Positions 53,119-64,000 of a stretch of DNA of 64,000 nt are shown here, one piece after another. The DNA is from Lumbricus rubellus (Eukaryota; Annelida; Clitellata; Crassiclitellata; Lumbricidae): contig OX243812.1 in NCBI GenBank assembly GCA_945859605.1, forward strand, positions 45,486,009 to 45,550,008, read 5' to 3'. The notes under the pieces were generated by a model. That model saw only the letters and a list, made by a program, of their open reading frames with translations, did not search any database and was not told the origin of the DNA. A program made the translations under genes and the position numbers. Position 1 is the stretch's first letter. The number at the start of each line of letters is the position of its first letter.

Positions 53119-53700
53119 TATAGCTAGCTACATGTACAACATTGTACATCAGTAAGAGGTAATAGCCGTCTTAAGTTCAAAATCATCGCTATTTTGCATT
53201 TTGGTGTTACAAGCAAAAGAATGATATTTTTCAGATAAGAAAAAATCTAAAAAAGTGTGTGATATGATGCCAGTTGACGAAATTGTGAGAACATTTTCCA
53301 GTTTTTTCCCAATGAATGTATTCCAAAAGCATTAAATCAAAAAGTGAAAATAGACTACATCAAAACTCTGTATGATTGTATGAATGTGAGAATGTGTGCA
53401 CTTTGCATGCATTTGCATCTATGCATGTATGCATGTATGTATGTATGTATGTAGAGTCTTACTCTGTTACAATACTAGCTTAAAAGATTTTGCTCAAGTT
53501 ATTTCGCTTCTTCTGTTTTGTTGTTCGTCCTGGATGTTGTTGCTCGTTAGACATCTTCATTAATAGACTGAGCACGTATAGCCATCCGATGAGAGTCTAT
53601 CAGCATGCATCTACTTTTCCGTTCAACCCCGAAATCCCTCTGCACCCCTCACAATGAATCATTCGCCATCCCTATACTTGTCTACTTCGCTGATCGAACG
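53119..53700. other. Intron, no feature seen
   Basis: AT-rich, with short atgtatgc runs at 53420-53450. Confidence 0.35.
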
Positions 53701-53822
53701 GACGGATGGACGGATGGACGAAGGGACGGATGGACGGATGGACGAATGGATGGACGGGCAAACGGACGAATGGGCGAATGGATGGACGGACAAAGGGACG
53801 AATGGATAAAGAAATGAATGGA
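53701..53822. repeat. GGAC/GGAT tetranucleotide repeat
   Basis: Degenerate (ggac/ggat/gaat)n. Confidence 0.93.
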
Positions 53823-53976
53823 CTGACGTAGCACTGGTCTTGGCACATGTCGGTTAAATTGACTCCGACTATTCGTCCGACATTCGACCATACACTATCT
53901 CACAAAAATTATCATTCAGTGTAGTTCTTGTATATGAAATTATCAAAATGAATATTATGTATGCATAATTGGTGAC

Positions 53977-54903
53977 AGGACATTTACCCCCTGGACAATT
54001 ACCCCCCGGACAATTACCCCCCGACAATTACCCCCTGGACAATTACCCCCCAGGACAATTACCCCCCGGACAACTACCCCCTGTGCCAATTACCCCCCGG
54101 ACAACCACCCCCCGTACCAATTACCCCCCGGACAATTACCCCCCGTGCCACAGTGTGAGCTTGTTCCCTCACGCGTTAATCTCTTTACCAGTCTCTTCGT
54201 ATTTGTCAGACGTTAATAGTGCTATATCTAATCAATAACTAAGTCTATGTCATGTTAAACGCCTGCCTAATTAAATATTTTAATGTTATTGATAGAGTTA
54301 TGACTTTAGTTAGCCTAAAAAGCAAGGTTAAGAGCAACTCCACGAAAATAGGCTATTTTTAAACGTTCAAGAAAAATACTAAACCAAATCAAATCTAAAC
54401 ACGGTTCTAAGCTAACGTGTGAAAAAGGTTAAAGTTTCAAGAAAACTTCAACGTGTTAAATGCCGGCCTAATAAAATATTTAAATGTTATCGATAGAGTT
54501 CTGCCTATTTTCGTACTCATTCGAAACGACACCATTAAATTTTGCTAAATTCTTGTGTTTCTTCTGTTTCACGTAAATAAAACCTTCGAAAAAAAGTTTA
54601 TCTTTCCCTCTCTCAGATTTAGAAATTCAATCATGACTAGATACATGTATAATGTGTATACTATTAACGTCTGACAAATACGAAGAGACTGGTAAAGAGA
54701 TTAACGCATGAAGGAACAAGCTGAAACTGTGGCACGGGGGGTAATTGTCCGGGGGGTAATTGGTACGGGGGGTAGTTGTCCGGGGGGTAATTGGCACGGG
54801 GGGTAGTTGTCCGGGGGGTAATTGTCCTGGGGGGTAATTGTCCAGGGGGTAATTGTCGGGGGGTAATTGTCCGGGGGGTAATTATCCAGGGGGTAATTGC
54901 CCT
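53977..54903. mobile_element. Foldback-like element with tandem-repeat arms
   Basis: Two inverted arms of about 245 bp (53977-54222 and 54657-54903). Each outer arm is a series of about 11 units of ggacaattacccccc in the same order in both arms, followed by shared gagcttgttcc and gttaatctctttaccagtct sequence. The 430-bp centre has a direct repeat (atgttatygatagagtt at 54280 and 54485). No coding frame. This is the organisation of foldback transposons. No sure target duplication. Confidence 0.8.
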
Positions 54904-55017
54904 AGAACCTCAAAATTATATGCACATCATAAATAATTAGCTGAGTACTGGGCACATGCTCATGTGTATTCATTGTACGCATGCATAGAGACCATGGATA
55001 CTATCCATGCAGAGCGT

Positions 55018-55725
55018 CGTCGGTGGAGATGTTGGTCAGTGGAGATGTTGGTCAGTGGAGATGTTGGTCAGTGGAGATGTTGGTCAGTGGAGATGTTGGT
55101 CAGTGGAGATGTTGGTCAGTGGAGATGTTGGTCAGTGGAGATGTTGGTCAGTGGAGATGTTGGTCAGTGGAGATGTTGGTCAGTGGAGATGTTGGTCAGT
55201 GGAGATGTTGGTCAGTGGAGATGTTGGTCAGTGGAGATGTTGGTCAGTGGAGATGTTGGTCAGTGGAGATGTTGATCAGTGGAGATGTTGGTCAGTGGAG
55301 ATGTTGGTCAGTGGAGATGTTGGTCAGTGGAGATGTTGGTCAGTGGAGATGTTGGTCAGTGGAGATGTTGGTCAGTGGAGATGTTGGTCAGTGGAGATGT
55401 TGGTCAGTGGAGATGTTGGTCAGTGGAGATGTTGGTCAGTGGAGATGTTGGTCAGTGGAGATGTTGGTCAGTGGAGATGTTGGTCAGTGGAGATGTTGGT
55501 CAGTGGAGATGTTGGTCAGTGGAGATGTTGGTCAGTGGAGATGTTGGTCAGTGGAGATGTTGGTCAGTGGAGATGTTGGTCAGTGGAGATGTTGGTCAGT
55601 GGAGATGTTGGTCAGTGGAGATGTTGGTCAGTGGAGATGTTGGTCAGTGGAGATGTTGGTCAGTGGAGATGTTGGTCAGTGGAGATGTTGGTCAGTGGAG
55701 ATGTTGGTCAGTGGAGATGTCTGCT
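55018..55725. repeat. 16-bp minisatellite, about 44 units
   Basis: ggagatgttggtcagt repeated almost without variation (one g-to-a at 55273). Because 16 is not a multiple of 3, all three frames read the same peptide repeat (VEMLVSGDVGQWRCW), and this explains the long open frames; no gene is implied. It lies in the S1/S2 intron. Confidence 0.97.
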
Positions 55726-56083
55726 GAGGCAGAAGATTAAATCATCTGATTTATTTGCAACGCAAGAATTATTATCCGCCATTCTTTTCTCTATCTTCAA
55801 CCACCATCATAACTCTCTATGTATGTCTCTCTGTCTGTTTGTCTGTCACTGTCGTTGTCTCTTTGTCTCTCTTACCTTGTCTCTCTGTCTCTCTGTCTGT
55901 GTCGCTCTGTCTGTGTCTCTCTGTCTCCTTCTCCTCCGTTTGGCATCACTTTCAGTTAACAGGCAAAATCGACCTGGCATGTCTTTCAGGAAGGGCTTTG
56001 ATTTAAAAAGGCGAAAGATCGGAAGAGGAGGAGAAGAAGGAGGAGAAGAAAGAGGAGAGGGAGAAGGAGAAGATGATCGTCAC
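55726..56083. other. Intron with CT-rich and GA-rich tracts
   Basis: ctctgtctgtctc runs at 55825-55935 and a GGAGAA tract at 56020-56070; no gene. Confidence 0.5.
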
Positions 56084-56208
56084 CTTTGACGGAGTTGAGG
56101 TCGAGAAGAATTTGCGCTATGACGATTCCTGCATCGAGAAGAACAATGACGCACAGCAGAATCTGAACGGGATTGCTCTGTAGAAACTTGGCGACCTTCT
56201 CTCTCGTA
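56084..56208 (-). CDS. Voltage-sensor protein exon: S1 helix
   Basis: 125-bp exon, acceptor ttttag, donor gtgacg, phase 2 in and 1 out. Codes TREKVAKFLQSNPVQILLCV then IVLLDAGIVIAQILLDLNSV. It aligns with Hv1 S1 ([22 protein letters not shown]): the selectivity Asp (human D112) is present, while the outer S1 Glu (E119) is Gln. Joined to the exon at 57223 it restores a Ser codon. Confidence 0.88.
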
Positions 56209-57222
56209 CTAAAACGGCAGAGACGAACAGTTGATTATGCATACGTAATTACGTATGCATACATACGTACATACACACACATAATACGGGCATACGTACA
56301 TACTGTGTACAAGCACCAAATACATGAATGGATAGATAGATGGACAGACAGACAGATATATACGTAGGTAGGTATTCAGGCAGGCAGGTATACGTAGGTA
56401 GGTAGGTCGGAGGATATAATTAGATGGATAGAAGGATAGATGGATAGGCAGACAGGTAGAAAAATTTTTGAATACGCATAGGATACGCATACCAGTATTA
56501 GTATACGGTACGTGTACACTATGCATATGAATATGCACCCCGAATACATAAATAGATAGATAGATCATCATCATGATCATCATCGTCATCACTATCGTCA
56601 TCATTGATCAGCTCAATGGGTGATGTATAGTTTTGTAATGTATGCAACACCAAAACGCGAATATCAAGTGGCCAAAAATATTCTTTCTTGTCATCAATGT
56701 TCTTATGTTTACATGTAGACGTAATAATAAACTAGAGACATATAATAATTAATTATTGTACACAATGCATGCAAACGTTACATCAACGTTTTCGCAAATC
56801 ACTTTTCAATGTCGCATTTGAGTGCTGCTTAGTCTCTTGCATTGTACGGTGATGGTGAGAGCTGTTGGTGATGGTGCTACTGCTGGTGGTGGTGGCAGTG
56901 TTGATTTTGGTGGTGGTGGTGTTGGTAGTGGTGGCGTGGAGCTATATATAGATAGCGCCATTTGATATTATATCGACGGCCATTAATTAAAGAATTTTGC
57001 TGCAAATGTAAACAATCAATATTGATTTTTTCATTGGTCATAACTCACGACCACGTTTTTCATTGGTTCTTTGTTTATGTAGCACGTCATCATCAGCTGT
57101 CATAATCTCCTCTCTTCCCATCTCTTCCACTGCTGCAACCCTCCTCATCTTCTTGTTTTCCCGCCTCACTTCTCTCAACTTCTCCTCTCGCATTGTTTTA
57201 CTAGACTCTGTTCTGTTCTTAC
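56209..57222. other. Intron before the S1 exon
   Basis: Small GATA/GTAG tracts at 56325-56470, (atc)n at 56565-56600 and (ggt)n at 56885-56935. No gene; open frames are not supported. Confidence 0.45.
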
Positions 57223-57351
57223 CTGATAGGCACCTCCTGCAGCGCACTCAGCTCCTCTTCGATGATATCCGAGTCCACGCTGTCGTTTTCCAGATCTTGT
57301 AAGAACTTGGAATTCCTCAGGAACGAGAAATGATCCTTGTACTTTTGAACT
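57223..57351 (-). CDS. Voltage-sensor protein exon: cytoplasmic segment before S1
   Basis: 129-bp exon, acceptor ttgtag at 57357-57352, donor gtaaga, phase 2 in and out. Codes VQKYKDHFSFLRNSKFLQDL then ENDSVDSDIIEEELSALQEV: acidic, helical, cytoplasmic. HFSFLRNSKFL is loosely like the Hv1 N-terminal SKFLRHFTVV. There is no start codon in phase, so at least one more 5' exon exists. I did not find it in 57.4-64 kb. Confidence 0.72.
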
Positions 57352-58361
57352 CTACAATTCACGTTATTGAACGCAACAATAATAACATGTATAACGAGCA
57401 GATCTTTGTAGCTATAACCGAACCTGCATTCCGGCTGCAGCCTCATCACAATAATTATAGTCTAGTACCAACTAGTGAAGATGGGTCTTTAGCTTGGCCT
57501 ATATAGAGTTTTGAAAGTGAATGATGGAATGCCTAAAGTGGAAATGTTTTGAAGAAGTCTGTGTATGAATGAAAGGTCAATTTACGTAATGTAGCTGGAG
57601 GAGATGGATGAAAAATGAAAAATGATATAAGACTTTTATAATAGAACGAAAAAAGTGCGAGAAAATGAGAAAACTGTGAGGAAGACGAGAGAAGCAAAAT
57701 ATGCGTGGCTCATGTTAGTTGGCAGTTCTGTTATTATAATTTATGTGCTTAACCGTTAATGGCTTAGTCGATTAAATAAGATCGCTTGATGGAAAAATGG
57801 AATTTCCAACAAGCCATTGAGCGGCTTGTATTGAAGTGTAGGAGGCTGACATGTGTGTTTTATTGTTTGGATTTAAACTAAGATCAGGCAGAGAGACAGA
57901 TGATGGGATGAATAACTTAAAGTTAACAATGGCAAATGAATAGAATATAGGGCGACATCCTTCACATCTTTCCAGATGCAGGTTCGTACTATTGTGATCT
58001 CAAATTATATGATGCCGACTCTAGAAGATGCAGTGCCAAAGAAAGCATCCATGACAATGAGAAGAGTGCAAGTGTAGCAAGACTGCAATCGCAAGTCTCT
58101 TCATTGTTCTCCAACTCTGCATGGATGATTAAGACGCCATCTTACGTCACGCACTAGCGAATAATAATCGATGACTAGACGTCTGCGATGTTGTGCCAAT
58201 CAATCGTGAACACTTTGAATTGCCTCTGCAGCAGTGCTACCTCTTGCCACGCATTCGCACCTCCTTCTGAAGACTGTCTCGGCAGCAGGCGGTGCAATTG
58301 GGGCATTTGCAATGCATCGGAGTCATGCATTGGTGCCTTCACTCCGTCAATAACCCACTGC
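57352..58361. other. Upstream intron or flank, no feature seen
   Basis: No exon recognised on either strand. Confidence 0.35.
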
Positions 58362-58722
<361 letters not shown>

Positions 58723-59781
58723 TTCTACTTCTACTGCTGCTTCTCTTCCTTCATTCGCATACGTCTATCGATCGGAGCAGAGAAGCTCTCGTCTGAAGCG
58801 ACGCAGAGTCAGTCGCAGTCCACCGGAAGTAGCTCTTAATCTAGTCTCGCGCGACGAACCTTCGACAGCAGCGGTGGCAGCGGCGGCCAGATACATCGAT
58901 GTATTGTCGAATACAGTGGCGCACCTAGAAGCAGCCAGACACAACGCCGGGGGAGGCTGGGGGGTTGGTTGGTGTCAAATAAGGCACCGATCACCAGAGG
59001 GTGGTGGCGGTGGAGGCACATCGAATGCACGACGCCATCTCGCGGACGTATACGCAGATTAATTCTGAATAGCAATTTGGAGAAGAGGAATCGGGACGAA
59101 AGACGCCGCTAGGTGGCTTTGCTTGTATTATTTATGACGTAGGTGGCTTCGGTTCTTACGTCATGACCTCTGTGTATTTAAATGGTAATTGAAGGTCACA
59201 TCAATTCGACAAACTCCTTCCTTCCACTTGACTCAATGTGTAAAATACTCTAATCTATTGATTTGTACGCAAAGTATTAACTGGACTATGCATGTAATTA
59301 TATGTATATTATATAGATTATCGAGCATAGATCTGCATTTAATTAACTAAGGTCTAAACGTCAAGATGCAAATGAACAGCATAGAACAGATGTTACATAA
59401 CATTGCTCGTCTTATTCTTTATGCTGGATATTTAACCTTCAACGGATCCTAATTGTTCATATCTGCTACTTCTCGTCTTTCGTTTCGTCCTGAACAATCC
59501 TTTCCCTCCTCAAATATTATCTCTTCCTTCTTTTCTTCTTTCACAGCTTAGCCAATGCCATCCATCCCGAATAGCATTCAGGTCACCACAGTCACTGTAA
59601 CCTAAATTTGTGTTCGTTAATCCTGCTTCCTCGAAGTTTGGACCTTAACCTCCAAGTTAAGAAATCGTCCTTGAACTTTGATATCTAGCGGAAGAACCGT
59701 TGTACAATTGGCGCACAGATTTGTGTATGCAGAATCGGAATCTTTGATAAGGCAGATTAGCTTCATTACTAACAGAATTAG
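58723..59781. other. Gene-free stretch
   Basis: GC-richer to 59060, then AT-rich. No exon supported. A short minus-strand frame near 59005 with a donor was considered and rejected. Confidence 0.35.
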
Positions 59782-59920
59782 AGCATATTTATTATCATAA
59801 TTATTATCGTAATTATTATCATAATTATTATCATAATTATTATCATAATTATTATCATAATTATTATCATAATTATTATCATAATTATTATCATAATTAT
59901 TATCATAATTATTATCATAC
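59782..59920. repeat. 12-bp repeat ATAATTATTATC
   Basis: About 11.5 nearly perfect units. Confidence 0.96.
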
Positions 59921-61500
59921 GCGAGCAGTTTAGTCAGACCAGCCCTCGTTGCTGTGAGATCTCACTTACTTTTCAGAGGAATTAGTCAATAACCAGCGTA
60001 GGCCTACTATTCCGTAAATAAAACACTAATACTCTGTAGGAGAAAGTGTTTTAAGCTGAGCAGATATGATTTAGCTACCGTTCACAGTTGTCGTTATAGG
60101 CGGGTAGCGTCTGGCGTCGCTTCGTCAGTGCTTGTGACGATGCGGCGGCGGCGGTTGAGGCAGCAGCGGAGGAAGAGGACGCAGCGCTGCGTAGAGCGGT
60201 GAACTGTGACGGTTCTGCAAATGCCTTCGACGAAGCCATCTTCATCGTCACCTTCGTCAGCGTCGTCGTCGTCGTCTTCGTGGTCGCGGCAGCACTCTTG
60301 CCTCCTCGGTGGCTGCCTCATCCGACGGACGCAGTCGAATGGACGACGAAGTGAAGTAGCCATGTAATCCAGAGCAATCCGTCGTCACGGCTGAAAGTCG
60401 TCGTCTTCGTCGTCAGATTCAGATTCCTTCGATCCCATCATCATCATCATCCGCATCATTGCTCCTCACACACCTCAGCCTCCTTGCTGCTGCTGCTGCT
60501 GCTGCTGCTGCCAAAGCCTTTGTTAAAGTCTGCGCTACAGCAGCAGCACCGCTTCTTCTACTTCTTCCTATTGCTCGAGTGGCTGCAACTGAGCAATGCC
60601 AGTATCGACTAAAAACTGCGTCCACTCGTAGCTCTAAGCAGAATTTTTAAAATCTTGTTTGCAATTAAAATTGAAAGGTATATGCAGTGATTTATTTTTC
60701 TATCGTTGCAACTTTTATACCGATGTCACGCAGTTTTTTTAATGACACCCTGTTCTTTATAGTGTCGCAAGTTAGGCCTACAAGTCTATGCTAGCCTAGG
60801 CACTGCAATGTGCAGCTATGGTAAGTTTAAAATTGGACTGGCAGCTGATTTCTTCAACAAACTCTGAACGGAATACAGATAGCTAATCAGACGATAACGA
60901 TGTCGGGCGGATTGATTGGCTCAAACGAACTATTTTTTTAATTGCTGGCTTAGTAGAGATCGATTCAAAAACATAGTGCATGGACGGTAACGGACAGTCA
61001 TCTTCCTGATTCAAATTTATAAGGTTAACTCAAACGCAGTAATTAACATCAATTCATTTTTTGGCCGGATCATGTAAGTATCTGCTTTCTGTTCCACTCA
61101 GTCTTTCTTCCATGCAGTAGGATATATTCTTAGGTTATGTTAGATCAAACACACAATGTCCAGTTCTTCCGTCAGTCTCATGATGAGCAACTCCATATAA
61201 CTGATCACCATTAATTGGTGCTTGTTATTTGGGGACGGACTTCCTCAGTGGAAACAATGGAAAAAACGTCTCGACCTATTGTTGTCTTATTCTGCTGAAC
61301 AGATTGACCACGTGACGCGACCAGATGTCGATGTCCATGCTTCTCATCGTCGTTTCCTGCTTTCGATGGAAGCATTTGATCAGCGGTTGCAGTTGAATTC
61401 GATTTTGATTTGTTGTCTGTTAATATTTTAAAATAGATATAGGCCTTGGCTTAACGTCCGATTGCAATCACAACTCATTTCACCATGAAACGCTTAAACT
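59921..61500. other. CpG-rich stretch with trinucleotide tracts, no certain gene
   Basis: 60110-60620 is rich in CGG, GTC/GAC and (CTG)n (60486-60512). A minus-strand frame starting MATSLRRPFDCVRRM at 60363 (poly-Asp within) might be a 5' coding exon of the voltage-sensor gene, but I see no donor in the required phase 2, so it is not called. 60700-61500 shows nothing. Confidence 0.35.
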
Positions 61501-62950
61501 GTGAGTACCAACCTAGATCCATAGAACTTAGAAGAGAATGAATCGCTGCAAGTCCGTCAAACAGTCTTCTTTGTGCTTCATAAGACATCTGTTGCATCTC
61601 AAAAAACATATATATGCATCGACTCAATAGTCAAAGGACCAAAGCGATCAGTTATGGAAAATATGCGGTCAACATCCACTATAATATGTGACATCCCAAG
61701 ACGACTGTGTGTAACAATCGTCAACATTTACACAGATCTTGGACTTCTGAAGATTGCATAGTCAACGCGTCGTCTTTTGAAGTCAATGCAAACGAAGATC
61801 CATGTCAAATAAGAATATCTTGTTGGCAAACGACTTTTCAACGCTTTTGAAATATCTAGAAGTTTTTGCGATGCAGAGTTACTGTCAATCGCAACCAATG
61901 TGCAATAAGCAATTCGCCTCTACCGCAAGTAATTAACAACTAACAACACCAATAAATGATTAGTGACTACAACGACTTACTTAATTCCTAGCAATCAGTT
62001 CCCAACAGATTTGAACAGACCTGCAAGGACTTCGTCAACGACTACAAGGTAGTCCCAAGGTCAGATGTTCACTGCCGCGTATGACGTCACCCAGGATGCC
62101 GGAACCAATGCTGTGCTACACAGGCGAAAGCTGCTGGTGCTGCTGCTGCTGCTGCTGCAGGGGCGGATGAAACGGCGGCGTTTCGTTGGCATGCAGGGCC
62201 TCAGAGAGAAGCGACCCGCAAATAAACACTTGCATCTAATGCATAATTAAGTGGAAAGAAGAAGAGGAAGAAGAAGATGGAGAATCGAATTCATCGAGTT
62301 TACTCTGCAGCTGTCCATCCAGTCATCCACCAATCTCTCACTTATTACTAATCAGCAGACGGATAATAATTAAAGAGTCCGACTCACATAATATTATCTG
62401 CGTCTACTCATCTCGATAGAACAATGCTGTTGCTCGCTAACCAGTAGCAAACGACGAGACGCGTGCCTTGCACGCACACACCAACACACACACACACACA
62501 CTAACCACTTTCCGAAAAGAATCTTCAAAATGGCCACCCACGTCCGGCGTCGGTGGCGTCGTCGGTTACAGTCAATGGTAGTGGCGCACCTCGTTGACCG
62601 ACTTAGTCAGCGCTATGCTTCCGCCATCCGAGCTACACCGGCGGCGGTCATTATAATAACAACTGCAGTATTATAGTGCAGGAGAAACACATGAAGCCAC
62701 CACTGGCAGAGGCAGAGGCGACAGTGGCGGAGGCAGCATTGCATAGCGGACGTCTTTGCAGCCGTGGCGCGGTGCCATCCATGTCTCATACTTTCATCCT
62801 TTCTATATGAAACACGCAGCAGCAGCAGCAGCCACAGCAGCAGCCTTTAATTACGACGTCGTCGTCGTTGTCGTCGTTGGCCGCATACAGACATGCGCAG
62901 TGTCCGCGTGCAATGTACGCATGTCCGTCGCTGCTCTGCTGTATTGATGT
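61501..62950. other. Gene-free stretch with small satellites
   Basis: (CTG)n 62137-62160, (CA)n 62478-62500, (CAG)n 62816-62845, (GTC)n 62855-62880. No gene recognised. Confidence 0.4.
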
Positions 62951-63262
62951 CATCGCATATACGCTGAAGAAGGCAGCGGTGGCGGTAGCGGTGGCGGTGG
63001 CTGCGGCGGTGACGGCGGCGGTGGCGGTGGCGGTAGCGGTGGCGGCGGTGGCGGTGGCGGCGGTGGCGGTGTGGGACTATACACGGTGCGATGCGCCTGA
63101 GATGCAGCGGCGGCGGCGCCGGTCACTAGGATAGACAGACCAAGCAGCCGCCGTTGGATCGTCCCCTCCTCATCCTCTTCCTCGTCCTCATCCTCATCCT
63201 CAACTTCCTCATCCTCATCCTCATCCTCCTCATAGTCGTCGTCGTCGTCGTCGTCGTCGCAT
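62951..63262. repeat. GGCGGT tract and CTCATC/GTC tracts
   Basis: 62975-63075 is (ggcggt)n; 63168-63232 is (ctcatc)n; 63235-63262 is (gtc)n. Together they create false acidic, Pro-rich and Ala-rich frames. Confidence 0.92.
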
Positions 63263-63550
63263 AGGCATAGTGAGGCAGCGGTTGCATGGTCGTGCATGGT
63301 CGTCTGGATGTGATGAAGTTTATTGAATTCGTCGTATGTATATATATACCCAGCACATCCGTCCTTTAGTCCGTCCTTTAGTCCGTCCGTCCGGCCTGGC
63401 GCCCGCCCACCGAGGAAGCGAATATCTTATGCGTATGAGGGAGCCTCTGCAGAATCCGACAATTACGATGGCCACTCGCGCGCCCGTTATACGGTCCCTC
63501 TTGCAGTATGGGAGGAGGACAGTCGGGTAACCGCAGCTAAGGACCCACGA

Positions 63551-63785
63551 CAGACGGACGGATGGACGGACGGACGAACGGACGAACGAACGGATGGACG
63601 GACGGATGGACGGATGGACGGATGGATGGACGGACGAACGGACAAACGAACGGACGGATGGACGGATGGACGGACGGACGGATGGATGGACGAACGGATG
63701 GATGGACGGGCGGACTGCCATGGCGGGACGGCCGGCGAGTCACAAGGCGAGAATCTGGATCGGGATCGGACGGATGGACGGACGG
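63551..63785. repeat. GGAC/GGAT tetranucleotide satellite
   Basis: (ggacggat)n with gaac variants. Confidence 0.95.
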
Positions 63786-63968
63786 ACACGGCGATAGATA
63801 TCAATTGGGACGACATGGACTCTGGTCATTAGGGTCGGAAAATTAAAGCGTGTGTACAGGAAGTGAATGATAGACTGGAGAAAGAGAGATGAAGACGGAA
63901 AGTCAGAGAGATGGAGAGTAAAAAAATAAGAAAAATGATAACCACAGACTGAGAGAGAGAGAGAGATG

Positions 63969-64000
<32 letters not shown>
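63969..64000. repeat. GT microsatellite at the window edge
   Basis: (GT)n continuing past the end; preceded by (GA)n at 63949-63966. Confidence 0.95.

Noticed and set aside
55007..56089. 360-residue frame with WSVEMLVSGDVGQWRC repeats
   Set aside because: 16-bp minisatellite read through; same peptide in all frames, no start context or domain, and intronic to a minus-strand gene.
58836..59075. Minus-strand short exon starting at ATG near 59035 with a gtgatc donor
   Set aside because: Joining it in phase 2 to the exon at 57351 creates a stop codon.
60094..60363. Minus-strand frame MATSLRRPF... as first exon of the voltage-sensor gene
   Set aside because: Plausible CpG-rich start region, but no good donor in the required phase 2 and no family similarity.
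62950..63297. Acidic/proline-rich minus-strand frame
   Set aside because: Made of GTC, CTCATC and GGCGGT tracts; no sign of conservation visible.

Overview
This is nuclear DNA of an animal. It has spliced genes with long introns, very many micro- and minisatellites, and most dispersed sequence comes from eukaryotic transposons (hAT, mariner, pogo, P-element/THAP, tRNA-SINE, CR1/L2-type LINE, Polinton). The style (TACATGTA and TAGGCCTA words, intact Polinton, Hv1-like channel gene) suggests a marine invertebrate, perhaps an echinoderm or a relative; the species cannot be fixed from the sequence.

Layout. (1) 1-1,742, minus: the first two coding exons of a THAP-domain transposase of the P-element/THAP9 type, running off the left edge. 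(2) 12,197-12,513, minus: first coding exon of a Notum-like secreted carboxylesterase; the rest would lie to the left, so the THAP element probably sits in its intron. (3) 12.5-21.6 kb: no host exon seen; two SINE copies (one here), a LINE fragment, two nested hAT clusters in the neighbourhood and many satellites. (4) 21,961-57,351, minus: eight exons of one host gene, joined here by splice sites and reading phase. They encode a four-helix voltage-sensor protein of the Hv1/TMEM266 family: S1 (56.1 kb), a giant S1-S2 loop plus S2 (52.6-53.0 kb), S2-S3 (51.9 kb), S3-S4 (51.4 kb), coiled coil (44.2 and 42.2 kb) and a long Ser/Pro-rich tail (22-23.3 kb). Its N-terminal exon was not found. (5) 57.4-64 kb: upstream or 5' intronic DNA dominated by simple repeats.

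The introns of the voltage-sensor gene are a transposon collection. A complete Polinton/Maverick (25,536-42,094; 16,559 bp; 6-bp target duplication taggtg; about 0.4-kb terminal inverted repeats) lies in the last intron. It carries integrase, zinc-ribbon/PLA2 protein, packaging ATPase, jelly-roll capsid proteins, adenain-type protease, protein-primed DNA polymerase B and two fibre-like proteins with different heads. An apparently intact pogo-like element (48,329-51,244) and three mariner-like elements (44,465-47,914) sit in the S4/coiled-coil intron, and a foldback-like element (53,977-54,903) in the S1/S2 intron. Several insertions or satellites touch splice sites: at least four splice acceptors or donors are embedded in, or duplicated by, repeats.

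Most striking: the Polinton's paired fibre genes with swapped C-terminal heads (discoidin-like and C1q-like); a dnaX-type A AAA AAG run exactly where the PLA2 and integrase frames meet; the voltage sensor lacking the first S4 arginine; and splice sites duplicated by a retroposon target duplication and by a minisatellite.
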